A stretch of DNA of 64,000 nt from Rufibacter roseolus (lineage in GTDB: Bacteria; Bacteroidota; Bacteroidia; Cytophagales; Hymenobacteraceae): NCBI RefSeq assembly GCF_017916365.1, contig NZ_JAFMSU010000001.1:1703028-1767027 (forward strand). Direction: 5' to 3'. A program made the translations under genes and the position numbers. The notes beneath the pieces are model-generated. The model saw only the letters and a list, made by a program, of their open reading frames with translations, ran no database searches and was not told the DNA's origin. This document shows positions 43,778-52,469 of the stretch, one piece after another. Each line of letters begins with the position of its first letter. The first letter of the stretch is position 1.

Positions 43778-44979
43778 GCGTATTGAACTTGTTTTAACGC
43801 CAGCGCCCTATCCAGATACGCATTGGAGGTTTGCCGCAGCTGCTGAATCTTCTGCGTGATCTGCGGGTTCAAAGGGGTACTCAGCAAGGTCTCGTACTGG
43901 GCGTAATCTGAGCCCTCGGGTAGCAGGTGATGCTCGCCGCCTATCTTGGCCATGAGCCCCTGCAGTTTATGCCTACGGTACGGCGATGACTCACACACAA
44001 ACGGTTTGGCATTGCGAAGGGCAAAGACGCAGCCATGGAAAAAATTGGTGGCCACGGCTTCTGCTTTGGCCATGAAATGCGCGAAGTCATGCGGATCTGT
44101 GGTGATCCACTGCTCGTCGGCGAAGTCGTTGCGGTACCCGAAACTGATGAGCGGCAGGTTCCGGCTATCGGCGTACTGCCTGATCTCGCGGGCGAATGAT
44201 TCTGAAAAGTTATGACCGTAGACCGCAATGTAGGGTTTCTGCAGCAACTCGTGGTCACGGTCCTCCGGTATGATGGGGAACTGCAGGCAAGGGTCCAGCA
44301 CCATCTCGGGCTCAAAGCCTAGGGCGTCTTTGATGATGGTTTGGGAATTGGCGTCGCGCACGGAGATGGACTCAAAGTTCCGCAGCTTATCGGCCCAGAA
44401 AGGGTGCATGCCCCAGGAGGCGTCATAATTTCCGAAACTGGCGGCGTACGAGATCAGGTGCTGGGTTTTCAGGCCATCGCCGTAGAACAAGGGGCAGCAG
44501 CCGTACCACGGGTGCGAGAGGTTCCAGACCTCATCACTGCCTACCACCACCACATCGTAGTTTTCCATCTGGCTGGGGTCTTCCAGCGGGAAGCGGGGCG
44601 AAAGGGGCAGGGTATCAAAAACGCGGAAGAACTTCCGAATTTTCTCGCGGTACAATGGGCGGTCAGATGCGGGTACCGGCGTAGGCAACACCGGCTGGAA
44701 AGCGCATTTCCATTCTACCAGGTTTACCCGCTTAGAGTCATGGTCCAGGATCACGGCTTCGTGGCCGCGCGCCTGCAGCCCCTCGGCCAGGCAACGGGCC
44801 TGCCAGTAACTTCCATAATTGATGCAGCGGTGAAAGGTCAGGACCCCGATCTTTAAAACGTTCTTATGTTGTAGGTTCTCCAAAGCTTTTCTGAAATAAG
44901 GGTAGAAGCCGGGCCGGCAGGCTGCGCTGTAGGCACAGCCCACACCCGGGAAATGGTAATTCATGCCAACGGCATACAT
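43774..44979 (-). CDS. Polysaccharide pyruvyl transferase family protein
   Basis: A 401-residue GT-B-like enzyme of the CsaB/WcaK family that transfers pyruvate from PEP, or an analogous group, to a glycan. The family start is KIGVLTFHRCINYGSYWQAR at about 42-61; then come VVVGSDEVWNLSHPWYGC, ISYAASFGNYDASWG, ISVRDANSQTII, DPCLQFP and VATNFFHGCVFAL, all in order. The 40 residues before the family core (including GVGCAYSAACRPGFYPY) are unusual, so the real start may be internal and non-ATG. It is the first gene of a coupled pair with the Fe-S protein at 42389. Confidence 0.87.
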   Translation of the reverse strand: MYAVGMNYHFPGVGCAYSAACRPGFYPYFRKALENLQHKNVLKIGVLTFHRCINYGSYWQARCLAEGLQARGHEAVILDHDSKRVNLVEWKCAFQPVLPTPVPASDRPLYREKIRKFFRVFDTLPLSPRFPLEDPSQMENYDVVVVGSDEVWNLSHPWYGCCPLFYGDGLKTQHLISYAASFGNYDASWGMHPFWADKLRNFESISVRDANSQTIIKDALGFEPEMVLDPCLQFPIIPEDRDHELLQKPYIAVYGHNFSESFAREIRQYADSRNLPLISFGYRNDFADEQWITTDPHDFAHFMAKAEAVATNFFHGCVFALRNAKPFVCESSPYRRHKLQGLMAKIGGEHHLLPEGSDYAQYETLLSTPLNPQITQKIQQLRQTSNAYLDRALALKQVQYA

Positions 44980-45232
44980 TTGGTTTAGGTTATATATTCA
45001 TCTCCTTAAATTGCCACTGGGGCAGCGTGTTTGTCTTAAAGTGCAGAACCTCAAACCAGAAGATTAACCGGGAATAAATGGAGGCAAAAGGCAGGAAGCA
45101 GGGTTACTCAAAGAAAACGGTTTGCGGCTTTAGCCGTTTAAAGACACGGCTAAAATTTTCCTTTGCTTTTTTGCCTTGCATTTCAAAAAACAGGCGCTAA
45201 ACTGCACGCCCGCGCTTTCAAAAACAGACTAC

Positions 45233-45835
45233 ATGACCAAAATTTTATTGATCCGCCACGCCACCACAGACTCAGTGGGCAAACGTTTATCTGGCCGCAC
45301 GCCGGGTGTTTTCCTGAACGAGGAAGGAGTGGCACAGGCGCAGCAGCTGGCCCAAAGATTGGCTAATTTTCCCGTTGACGCGCTTTACAGCAGCCCTCTG
45401 GAGCGCACCCTGCAGACCGCCGATTTCGTTGCCCAGGCGCAGCAGCTGCAAACCATTCCCATGGAGGATTTCCTGGAGATAAATTTCGGGGAGTGGACCA
45501 ATTGCACTTTTGAGGAGCTGAGTGGCGACCAGCAATTTCAACGGTTCAATTCCTTCAGAAGCGTGACCCGCATTCCGGGTGGTGAGCTGATGCTGGAGGC
45601 GCAAGCCCGTGTCATTGCGGGGCTGCAGAAACTTTGTGCGCAGCACCCACACGGAACGGTGGCGGTGGTAAGCCATTCAGATTTGATCAAAGCCGCGGTG
45701 GCCTATTACGCCGGCGTTCATCTGGACATGTTCCAGCGCCTGGAGATCAGTCCGGCCTCAGTGAGCATAATTGAAGTTTACGAAGAAACCGCTCGGATTC
45801 TGCTAATAAATGACACCGGAGAATTAAAACCTTAA
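45233..45835 (+). CDS. Histidine phosphatase (phosphoglycerate mutase-like)
   Basis: A 200-residue branch-1 histidine phosphatase. The catalytic motif is IRHATTDS (Arg8, His9), followed by GRTPGVFLNEEG, ALYSSPLERTLQTADF, the acid in INFGEWTNCTFEEL and the second His in VVSHSDLIK. The ATG at 45233 gives this normal start; a longer frame adds 19 residues from intergenic sequence. The substrate is not visible; members act on sugar phosphates, nucleotides and small phosphoesters. It lies 350 bp before inositol-3-phosphate synthase on the same strand, so action on an inositol phosphate is an attractive but unproved idea. Confidence 0.9.
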   Translation: MTKILLIRHATTDSVGKRLSGRTPGVFLNEEGVAQAQQLAQRLANFPVDALYSSPLERTLQTADFVAQAQQLQTIPMEDFLEINFGEWTNCTFEELSGDQQFQRFNSFRSVTRIPGGELMLEAQARVIAGLQKLCAQHPHGTVAVVSHSDLIKAAVAYYAGVHLDMFQRLEISPASVSIIEVYEETARILLINDTGELKP

Positions 45836-46184
45836 AGCGGTAAATGGAGTAATGCGGGTTAAAGCGGTGGTACAAAGCTTGGCCTACAGGTGAAAACTAG
45901 GTAAAACCTTCTTTTAGAGCCCTCAGCCGCGGTCATTTACATTACCCTTGTCTTATCGCATACCACTGATGTTTTCGTTTAAGGGCTGTTTTTTGAAAAC
46001 GGCAAGAGAAAAAGAATTTGTCTTTTACCTGCCTCGGGTCTGTGCCTGCCAAACTACAATTGATGCCAGAACCGAGGTGAATTGAAAACATCTTCTCTCA
46101 AAAGCCAAGGCCGATGGGAGACACCACCAGTAGCTTATAACCTAATACTACACTCTTTATTACCCACCCATAAACTCGTGTTAC
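45836..46184. other. Intergenic region before inositol-3-phosphate synthase
   Basis: About 350 bp without a gene. A degenerate hairpin-family core (GGGCTGTTTTTTGAAAACGG) is at about 45983-46002. The promoter of the next gene is expected here, but no clear box was found. Confidence 0.45.
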
Positions 46185-47510
46185 ATGCATAATGTCGTAG
46201 AAAAAGCAGAAGGAAAACTAGGTTTGTTGATGCCCGGTTTAGGCGCCGTGGCCACCACCCTCATTGCCGGGGTAGAAGCCGTTAAAAAGGATCTGGCGCA
46301 GCCGGTTGGTTCCCTCACCCAGATGGGAAGCATCAGGTTAGGAAAACGCACCGAGAACCGGTATCCTAAAATCAAAGAGTTTGTTCCGCTGGCTGATCTG
46401 AATGATATTGTTTTCGGGGGCTGGGACGTGTACTCAGACAACGTGTTTGAGGCGGCTATGAAAGCCAAGGTATTGGAGCCCATGATGCTGCACGCCGTGA
46501 AAGCCGAACTGGAAGCCATTAAGCCCATGAAAGCGGTTTTTGACAAGGCCTATATCGCTAACCTGGACGGCGACCACATCAAGGAGGCGGCCACCAAAGC
46601 TGATTTGGCCAAGGCCCTGATGGACGACATCGAGAACTTCAAGGAAGCCAACGACTGCGCCCGCCTGGTGATGGTGTGGTGCGGTTCCACCGAGAAGTAT
46701 ATTGAGGAATCTGAGGTACATCAAAGTATTGAGGTTTTTGAAGCAGGGCTGCAGAACAATGATCCGGCCATCGCGCCATCAATGATCTACGCCTACGCCG
46801 CCATCAAACTGGGCGTGCCGTTCATGAACGGGGCACCTAACCTTACCTGCGATATCCCTGCGCTGATTGAACTTGCCAAGCAAACCGATACCCCTATTGG
46901 AGGTAAGGATTTCAAGACGGGCCAGACCCTGATGAAAACCATCCTGGCCCCGGGCCTGCACGCCCGTGCTTTGGGCGTGAAAGGCTGGTTCTCCTCTAAC
47001 ATCTTAGGTAACCGCGACGGGTTGGTTTTAGATGCCCCTGAGAACTTCAAGACGAAAGAGGTCTCCAAGCTGAGCGTGCTGGACGAGATCTTCCGCCCCG
47101 AGTCCAACCCCGAGTTGTACGGAGATATGTACCACAAAGTACGCATCAACTACTACCCACCGCACGGCGACAACAAAGAAAGCTGGGACAACATCGACAT
47201 TTTCGGATGGTTAGGCTACCAGATGCAGATCAAGATCAACTTCCTGTGCCGCGACTCCATTTTGGCTGCGCCATTGGTGCTTGACCTGGCCCTGTTCAGT
47301 GACCTGGCCAAAAGAGCCGGTATGTCTGGCATCCAAGAATGGTTGTCTTTCTATTTCAAGTCACCTCAGACCGCCGAGGGCCTCAACCCTGAGCACGATA
47401 TTTTCAAGCAATTGATCAAACTGCAGAACACCCTGCGCCACATGATGGGCGAAGACCTCATCACGCACCTAGGCATGGACTATTACCAGGATCTTGTAGA
47501 GGCGATGTAA
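46185..47510 (+). CDS. ino1: Inositol-3-phosphate synthase
   Basis: A 441-residue NAD-dependent enzyme that cyclises glucose 6-phosphate to 1D-myo-inositol 3-phosphate. Family signs are the N-terminal LLMPGLGAVATTLIAGVEAV (14-33, a variant Rossmann loop), FGGWDVYSDN near 77-86, NNDPAIAPSMIYAYAAIKLG, PFMNGAPNLTCDIPAL, GGKDFKTGQTLMKTILAPGL, GWFSSNILGNRDG and KVRINYYPPHGDNKESWDNI then DIFGWLGYQMQIKINF. The whole length is present. In this context it points to an inositol lipid or an inositol-containing glycan; no PI-synthase (CDP-alcohol transferase) lies in the window. Confidence 0.95.
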   Translation: MHNVVEKAEGKLGLLMPGLGAVATTLIAGVEAVKKDLAQPVGSLTQMGSIRLGKRTENRYPKIKEFVPLADLNDIVFGGWDVYSDNVFEAAMKAKVLEPMMLHAVKAELEAIKPMKAVFDKAYIANLDGDHIKEAATKADLAKALMDDIENFKEANDCARLVMVWCGSTEKYIEESEVHQSIEVFEAGLQNNDPAIAPSMIYAYAAIKLGVPFMNGAPNLTCDIPALIELAKQTDTPIGGKDFKTGQTLMKTILAPGLHARALGVKGWFSSNILGNRDGLVLDAPENFKTKEVSKLSVLDEIFRPESNPELYGDMYHKVRINYYPPHGDNKESWDNIDIFGWLGYQMQIKINFLCRDSILAAPLVLDLALFSDLAKRAGMSGIQEWLSFYFKSPQTAEGLNPEHDIFKQLIKLQNTLRHMMGEDLITHLGMDYYQDLVEAM

Positions 47511-47533
47511 GCAGAAGTCTTAATACTTTTTAA

Positions 47534-47620
47534 TCATCCTGTAAGGATTTTGTGGGCCATCTGGAAAACGAACAACCAAGCGGTTTTCCCTCTGCCAGCA
47601 GGATCTTTCCAGGACGATAA
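47534..47620. repeat. Interspersed inverted-repeat element (related to 20037)
   Basis: An approximately 87-bp unit: the left end TCATCCTGTAAGGATTTTGT and a roughly complementary right end (AGGATCTTTCCAGGACGATA) resemble the unit at 20037-20133, with more mismatches. It lies 24 nt after the inositol-3-phosphate synthase stop codon. Confidence 0.6.
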
Positions 47621-47650
47621 AAGTCTGAGTTAAGCCTTAACTAATAGCAA

Positions 47651-47706
47651 TAGCTCCTTTGTTTTAAAGCCGATTTCATGAAAACGGCTTTAAAACAAAG
47701 GAGCTA
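47651..47706. repeat. 26-bp hairpin, 4-nt loop, followed by T-run (hairpin family)
   Basis: Arms 47651-47676 and 47681-47706 pair at 25 of 26 positions around the loop CATG. A run of seven T follows on the plus strand, so here the hairpin has the full form of an intrinsic terminator, 141 nt after the inositol synthase stop codon. Confidence 0.88.
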
Positions 47707-47787
47707 TTTTTTTCCGTAAACGAAGGGAAATCCTAAGTAAATTGTAGCCAGGCAAATCAACCGCAACTCTAGAAAAGCAGAAGCCAA

Positions 47788-48072
47788 ATGGACTTTACCA
47801 CTTTCCAAAAAAGCATCTCCGCGCCATTGCCCCCGGCAGGAGCTTCCGTCTACCTGCAGGCGCTGTGGCATGATGCCCAAGACAATTGGAAAGAAGCGCA
47901 TGAACTGATCCAGGATTTACCGAATAAAAACGCCGCCTGGATTCACGCCTACCTCCACCGCAAAGAAGGTGACCTCTGGAACGCTGATTACTGGTACAAA
48001 CGCGCGGGCCAAAAAAGGCCCTCTGGCACGTTGCAGGAGGAATGGGAACAGTTGGTGAAGGCGTTCTTATAG
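47788..48072 (+). CDS. Small conserved-type hypothetical protein
   Basis: A 94-residue soluble protein, rich in Trp, Tyr, Ala and His (SVYLQALWHDAQDNWKEAHE, then KNAAWIHAYLHRKEGDLWNA, then DYWYKRAGQKRPSGTLQEEW). The spacing suggests two TPR-like helix pairs. I recall short proteins of this look in Bacteroidota but cannot name a family. Coding is supported by the Trp/aromatic pattern and codon use like the neighbours. An element repeat follows 28 bp after the stop. Confidence 0.65.
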   Translation: MDFTTFQKSISAPLPPAGASVYLQALWHDAQDNWKEAHELIQDLPNKNAAWIHAYLHRKEGDLWNADYWYKRAGQKRPSGTLQEEWEQLVKAFL

Positions 48073-48100
48073 CCCAAATAGTCCCTTTACTTAACACACA

Positions 48101-48290
48101 TTCCGTCCCCCTTTCAAGGGGGTAGGGGGATGATTACTCGTGCAGGTTACGCATTCCTGATATGTAGGGGCAATCCCTTGTGGTTGCCCTTGCAGGAGAA
48201 GCACCATTGAAGTCTCCGCTCTGTAGCAAAGCCAATGGTTCTACAAACGGCCTTGTCATCTCCCTACCCCCTTCAAAGGGGGACGAAATG
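48101..48290. repeat. Inverted-repeat element with a second repeat inserted inside
   Basis: The ends are reverse complements (CCGTCCCCCTTTCAAGGGGG at 48103-48122, and TACCCCCTTCAAAGGGGGAC at 48264-48283) and match the elements at 8334-8474 and 63676-63825. Internal bases AAACGGCCTTGTCAT are shared with the copy at 8334. Bases 48164-48193 are a copy of the separate 30-bp GTAGGGGCAATCCCTTG repeat seen at 8237, here lying within the first element. Confidence 0.85.
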
Positions 48291-48341
48291 CATGCTTGCC
48301 TATATCTGCTGTGATTACCAGCTTAGTGCTTGGGACAAACT

Positions 48342-49808
48342 TCAAGATACTTTCACCACTGCTACTGCTACATCCGTGCGTACTTCTGGGATGGAGAAAC
48401 TGCAATTACCGCCATGCGCTTCAACTTGAAACTGTTCCCGCATGTTGCCTTCCAAGGTGTTCCAGGTGGTAATCTGGTAACAGCCATCTTGCAGGCCAGG
48501 GATCTGCACTTGTATTGTGAGAGCAGAAGCATTGGGATCCATTAAGCGCTTGCGTTGGTACAGGGCATCTTTCCGGAGAAGCCAGACCACGGCCTGCTGG
48601 TCATCGGCGCAGCCAAACACCGCGAAGGAGGGTTTTGAGACCTTGATCTCTTGGTTCAGGTTTTTCCGCCGGAAAGTGGGCCAGTGGATGAGCTCCAGGA
48701 AACCAGTCATGTTCTTCTGGGCTACGCGCATGCCGGGCGTGAGGGTATGCGGATGGCGGTTGGGCCAGCGCATGCCACCGCCGGCCGCCCCAGAGGCCAG
48801 GTGCGCCCATTGGATGTGCCGGAAATACTCATCGTCAAACTCGGGGGCAAGGGTGTGCTTCTTGTCTTTGAACAGGTGAATGGGGCCGTGCTCAGAGTCA
48901 AAGAAAGGGCGGTTGTCGGGGGCGTGTTCCAGGGCCTCGCGTACCAGTTCGCCTACCTTGATGGCCGAGTCTACCGTGTTCTTGGGGTAGTCAATGGTCT
49001 TGGCATCGTAGAAGTGGGTGCTTGCGAAATCAAGCAAGGGGTGCCGGAAAATGGTATCGGCGGTGTCTGGGTGCGTGTGCAGGATAGGCCCGAAGATAGA
49101 CACGGTCTGGGGGTGGGAACGGCCGTAGAGGCGCAGTTCCAGTTCGCGCACGTGCTCGCTCAATTCGGTGGCTACCCTGGAGAAACCCTCTGAATTGTTG
49201 CCCATGTGGGCCGGGTGCATCTCGTTCCAGAGGTCCCAGGCAAAGAGTACACCACTGCTGCCCCAGCGTTCCACCACAAAAGTGAGCCGCGCCTTGATAA
49301 CGGCCATGGTATCTGGGCAGAGGAGCCACTGACCGCGGCCGGCGCAGGGGCCACCCAGGCTTTTGTTGTAAGGGTGGTACTTCCACTTAAGCCACATCCA
49401 GAAGGTGTCATAGGGTGTGAGCAGGATGCGGAGGCCGTACTTAGCGCAGAGTGCGAAAAGATCGTCCCAGAGTTTGACCATACTGGGATTGAACGTGCCT
49501 GCGGGTTTCTCAAAGTAGCGGTGCTTTACCTGGGCGTATTCCAGCATGAGGCGAAGGCAGGTTACGCCGTGCTCTGCGAGATACGCCAGGTATTCTTCCA
49601 CGGCGGCCAGATTCTTCCGGCGGAACAAGCCTTCCAGCTCGGGCCAGGTAATGGCATCGTTCTGGCCCACGGGCGTCCAGGGCTGACCGTCCTCGGTGAT
49701 AAAATAGGGGGCGTCTGGAGCCACTTGGATCCAGGGCAGGGAAGCGATTTTGAGTGGGTTGGAAATCTTAGAAGCAGGAGCAGGTTTTAAGATGGAGGCT
49801 TGACGCAT
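48342..49808 (-). CDS. GH5-like (cellulase fold) glycoside hydrolase
   Basis: A 488-residue GH-A glycosidase in normal strand order. The proton donor is Glu196 in WDLWNEMHP, and the nucleophile is probably Glu306 in FFDSEHGPIH. Early parts (ITEDGQPWTPVGQND, then HGVTCLRLMLEYAQ) match GH5-type mannanase/cellulase-like proteins. A small beta domain at about 400-485 (VVWLLRKDAL, GCYQITTWNTLEG) ends the protein, as in related enzymes. There is no signal peptide, so it should act in the cytoplasm or on an intermediate, which fits a biosynthetic or recycling role better than digestion. Substrate unknown. Confidence 0.85.
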   Translation of the reverse strand: MRQASILKPAPASKISNPLKIASLPWIQVAPDAPYFITEDGQPWTPVGQNDAITWPELEGLFRRKNLAAVEEYLAYLAEHGVTCLRLMLEYAQVKHRYFEKPAGTFNPSMVKLWDDLFALCAKYGLRILLTPYDTFWMWLKWKYHPYNKSLGGPCAGRGQWLLCPDTMAVIKARLTFVVERWGSSGVLFAWDLWNEMHPAHMGNNSEGFSRVATELSEHVRELELRLYGRSHPQTVSIFGPILHTHPDTADTIFRHPLLDFASTHFYDAKTIDYPKNTVDSAIKVGELVREALEHAPDNRPFFDSEHGPIHLFKDKKHTLAPEFDDEYFRHIQWAHLASGAAGGGMRWPNRHPHTLTPGMRVAQKNMTGFLELIHWPTFRRKNLNQEIKVSKPSFAVFGCADDQQAVVWLLRKDALYQRKRLMDPNASALTIQVQIPGLQDGCYQITTWNTLEGNMREQFQVEAHGGNCSFSIPEVRTDVAVAVVKVS

Positions 49809-50001
49809 GTTTCTTTGCTTGCTATATATCGGTTAATCCTAAGCATAGGAGGGTGTACCCAACTGATGCTTTTGGTTTAAAGGTCTTGGGATATGGGACA
49901 ATATTCTTACCGGCGAAAATAGAATTAGCCCGGCATGGTTTAACGTAAAGAGGAAGGTTGGGGATGATGAATAAATACTGTACTATGATAAGGGCAGGTG
50001 T

Positions 50002-50583
50002 TTAGTAGAACAACTGCGTGATCACGAAGGAGATCACCGACACCACAAAGCCCACCATGAAGAAGATGTAGGCAAACCGCAGGCTGGTGTATTTCTTCTG
50101 CAGCACCACGCCCAGGTGGTAGTTGTCTTTGATCATGCTGCCATACAGTGTTTTGGGGTTAGACATCATCTCAGTGATGCCTTCTTCATATTCCAGCAGG
50201 CTGATGCTGTGGAAATCCCCGAAGAACATGAGGTTAATCTTGTCTTTGCTCAAATCCCGGTTGGGCTGATCTTTCTTAATGCGGGGCATGGTTACCAGAA
50301 TAGCCAGCACCATGGTGCAGAGGGAGGTGAAAAGAAACAGGATGGCCGGCACAATGAGCTGGGGTTCCGTGTCCAGTTTCCTGAACAGCACCGACAGCAA
50401 GATAGAAACAATGATAGAGTTGATGGTAAGCAGAATATGCGCCTTGTTGTCTGCCATGTCACTGAGCCGCATCTGGTTGGCGGCCGTGATCCGGAACATG
50501 GTTTCTGTGCCCCGCTGGGTTTTCTGTGCCTTATCTTTTTTCTTTTTTCCTTCAGGGAGTGCACCCTCGTTCACTTCAGCCAT
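50002..50583 (-). CDS. Pycsar-effector-like membrane protein
   Basis: A 193-residue protein with a charged N-terminus, two hydrophobic helices near 50-90 (HILLTINSIIVSILLSVLF, then a second after LIVPAILFLF) and one or two near 165-190. The motif NQMRLSDMADNKAHILLTIN is characteristic of proteins now annotated as Pycsar system effectors (DUF5706), which are proposed to act on the membrane after cyclic CMP/UMP binding. No pyrimidine cyclase gene is next to it, and the fused HD domain often seen in Bacteroidota is missing. A defence role is therefore unproved; it could be a housekeeping homologue. Confidence 0.75.
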   Translation of the reverse strand: MAEVNEGALPEGKKKKDKAQKTQRGTETMFRITAANQMRLSDMADNKAHILLTINSIIVSILLSVLFRKLDTEPQLIVPAILFLFTSLCTMVLAILVTMPRIKKDQPNRDLSKDKINLMFFGDFHSISLLEYEEGITEMMSNPKTLYGSMIKDNYHLGVVLQKKYTSLRFAYIFFMVGFVVSVISFVITQLFY

Positions 50584-50759
50584 TGCGCTGCGGTCTTTTA
50601 GTATGGTGGGGATAAACGTAACCGCAGACCTGCAGAAGGCTGAGCTGCCAGAGTTCTTCCGCGGTTACATTTCCCTATACTTAGTTTTGGTGCTGTGGTT
50701 GAGATCTAGGGGTAATTTCTTTCGCGGCTCCGTCGATGAGATTGCTTCCCCGGTTTTTG

Positions 50760-51317
50760 CTATAACGCCTGTAGATGCCGCAGCGCCAGAAAGCACAGAG
50801 ACACCGAGCCAGAAACGCAGATCTCTCCGTTCAGCACTTTGGGGAGCACCTGGTCCAGCGGCACCCGTACCACCTCAATTTCCTCGGTGACGTCTAAGGC
50901 CTGTTCCTGCTCCACGCGTACATTCTGGGCCAGGAAAAGGTGGATGCGGCTGGTGTCTTTGGCCGGGTTGTCATGCAGCACGCCCAGCGGCACCAATTCC
51001 TGCGTAAGGACGGCGCCGGTTTCTTCCAGCAGCTCGCGGGTGGCGGCGTCCTGGGCCTGTTCCTGGTCTGGGTAGAAGGAGCCGGCGGGCAGCTCCAGGA
51101 AAATCTTGCCGGCGGCGTGCTTGTACTGGCGCACAAAAAGCACCTCGTTTGCCTCCGTGATGGGGAAGACATAGGCGCCATCGGGGCGCTCGCTCACAAA
51201 GAAATCGTCTACCACGTGGCCGCTGGGCAGTTCCACCTCGTCGCGGCGCAGGGTGTACCATTTGTGTTTGTAAGCAATCTGGGAGCGAAGCAATCGCCAG
51301 GGGCGGGGGTAAGGCAT
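50760..51317 (-). CDS. NUDIX hydrolase (ADP-ribose pyrophosphatase-like)
   Basis: A 185-residue NUDIX enzyme. The Nudix box is at 79-102, with the RELLEETGA core, the glutamates that bind metal, and an upstream Glu seven residues before RE; the leading Gly is one residue further away than the consensus. FVRQYKHAAGKIFLELPAG before it and GVLHDNPAKDTSRIHLFLAQ after it are typical of ADP-ribose/nucleotide-sugar pyrophosphatases. It may hydrolyse ADP-ribose or a sugar nucleotide. Downstream of the methyltransferase gene on the same strand, with a perfect hairpin between. Confidence 0.9.
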   Translation of the reverse strand: MPYPRPWRLLRSQIAYKHKWYTLRRDEVELPSGHVVDDFFVSERPDGAYVFPITEANEVLFVRQYKHAAGKIFLELPAGSFYPDQEQAQDAATRELLEETGAVLTQELVPLGVLHDNPAKDTSRIHLFLAQNVRVEQEQALDVTEEIEVVRVPLDQVLPKVLNGEICVSGSVSLCFLALRHLQAL

Positions 51318-51338
51318 GACTTTAAACTAAATGAAAAC

Positions 51339-51394
51339 AAAGATGCTCGTTTTTGGCTTTCTTTCCAGAAAGAAAGCCAAAAACGAGCATCTTT
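51339..51394. repeat. Perfect 26-bp hairpin, 4-nt loop (intergenic hairpin family)
   Basis: Arms 51339-51364 and 51369-51394 are exact reverse complements around the loop CCAG. It ends 13 nt after the methyltransferase stop codon and 22 nt before the NUDIX start, on the same strand, so it probably separates two transcripts. Confidence 0.9.
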
Positions 51395-51406
51395 TCTGTA
51401 AAAGAA

Positions 51407-52222
51407 TTAGCGGGTGAGGGTGCGGTTTTTACCTTCCACTTTGGCGGCCACGGCCTCTTGCCAGGCCTGTCCGGTAGCCGAGAGCAGCTCAGAACTGTTC
51501 CAGGTGTGGGTGCTGTTCTGGTTCTCTGGGTCAGGCTCGCAGATGTAGATTTCGTGGTCTGGTTTCTGGGTTACTTTCAGGCCGCAGGAGCGCAGCATGG
51601 CCTCAATGCAGGCGTGGTTGGGCGCCCACCAGTTGGTGACATCGCCGGCCAGTTTATGCTCAATAAAAGCCATTTTAGGGTACCCTTGCTCCAGCATCAC
51701 CTCGCGTTCGTTGAACTCAATATCAGCGGGTATCTCGGCCACTTCCTCGCCGGGCATGGTCAGGGTCTGGAATACCATCAGGCGCGTGGTTTTCTGCGAG
51801 AGAATGTCCAGCGACAACAGCGGATAACGCAGATGATACATCACGCCCATGTACCAGATGAGGTCAAATTTCTCCTGCAGATGAGCCACGTCATACACCT
51901 GCATTTGCCGGAACTCCACCTTGTCATCCAGCCCAAACTGCTGGGCCACCCAGGCGGCTTGCCGCAGGTAATGCGGGTCCACGTCAATGCCCAGCACCGA
52001 GGCGCCTCTCTTGGCCAGTTCCATGGTGTAGAAACCAGCGTTGCAGCCCACGTCCAGCACGCGCCAGCCGCTTAGGTCCTCCGGAATATATTTTTTGATG
52101 TGTTCCCATTTGAAGGACGGGAAATCGCCGAGGCTATGGTTGGGGGCGGTTTGGGTGCCGTCTGGCAGGTGCAGGTTATGAAACCAGGGGCCCAGTTGGG
52201 CTATTTCCTGAGTTAGGTCCAT
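51407..52222 (-). CDS. SAM-dependent methyltransferase (TIGR04290-like)
   Basis: A 271-residue class I methyltransferase. Motif I is WRVLDVGCNAGFYTMELAKR (53-72), followed by GIDVDPHYLRQAAWV, the FDLIWYMGVMYHLRYPLLSL region and ETTLMVFQTL-type strand (seen as KTTRLMVFQTLTMPG). The opening GPWFHNLHLPDGTQTAP and SFKWEHIKKYIPEDLSG look like tRNA-cmo5U-synthase-type (CmoB-like) architecture. I recall a TIGRFAM model (TIGR04290) for such methyltransferases in glycan clusters, but cannot check it here. The substrate is probably an organic acid or sugar; unproved. Confidence 0.82.
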   Translation of the reverse strand: MDLTQEIAQLGPWFHNLHLPDGTQTAPNHSLGDFPSFKWEHIKKYIPEDLSGWRVLDVGCNAGFYTMELAKRGASVLGIDVDPHYLRQAAWVAQQFGLDDKVEFRQMQVYDVAHLQEKFDLIWYMGVMYHLRYPLLSLDILSQKTTRLMVFQTLTMPGEEVAEIPADIEFNEREVMLEQGYPKMAFIEHKLAGDVTNWWAPNHACIEAMLRSCGLKVTQKPDHEIYICEPDPENQNSTHTWNSSELLSATGQAWQEAVAAKVEGKNRTLTR

Positions 52223-52469
52223 AGGGGATGATTGGGTTTGTTTGTGTTCACACGCTTGTACGGAAAACAGGATAGTAAAAGTTATATGTATGTGCGGCCT
52301 CTGCTGAAGGATTCTTTGGAGAAGTATATATTCTTTTGCCAGGCACCCAAGACCGTTTGTTTTTGGCTTGTTTTAGGAAAAATAGGCGGGAAATGCAGCG
52401 TTTATGGCCGAGTTCCTGTAACTTATGGCAAACTTGTTCTTCCAAATAAAAGCCATTCATACAAACATA

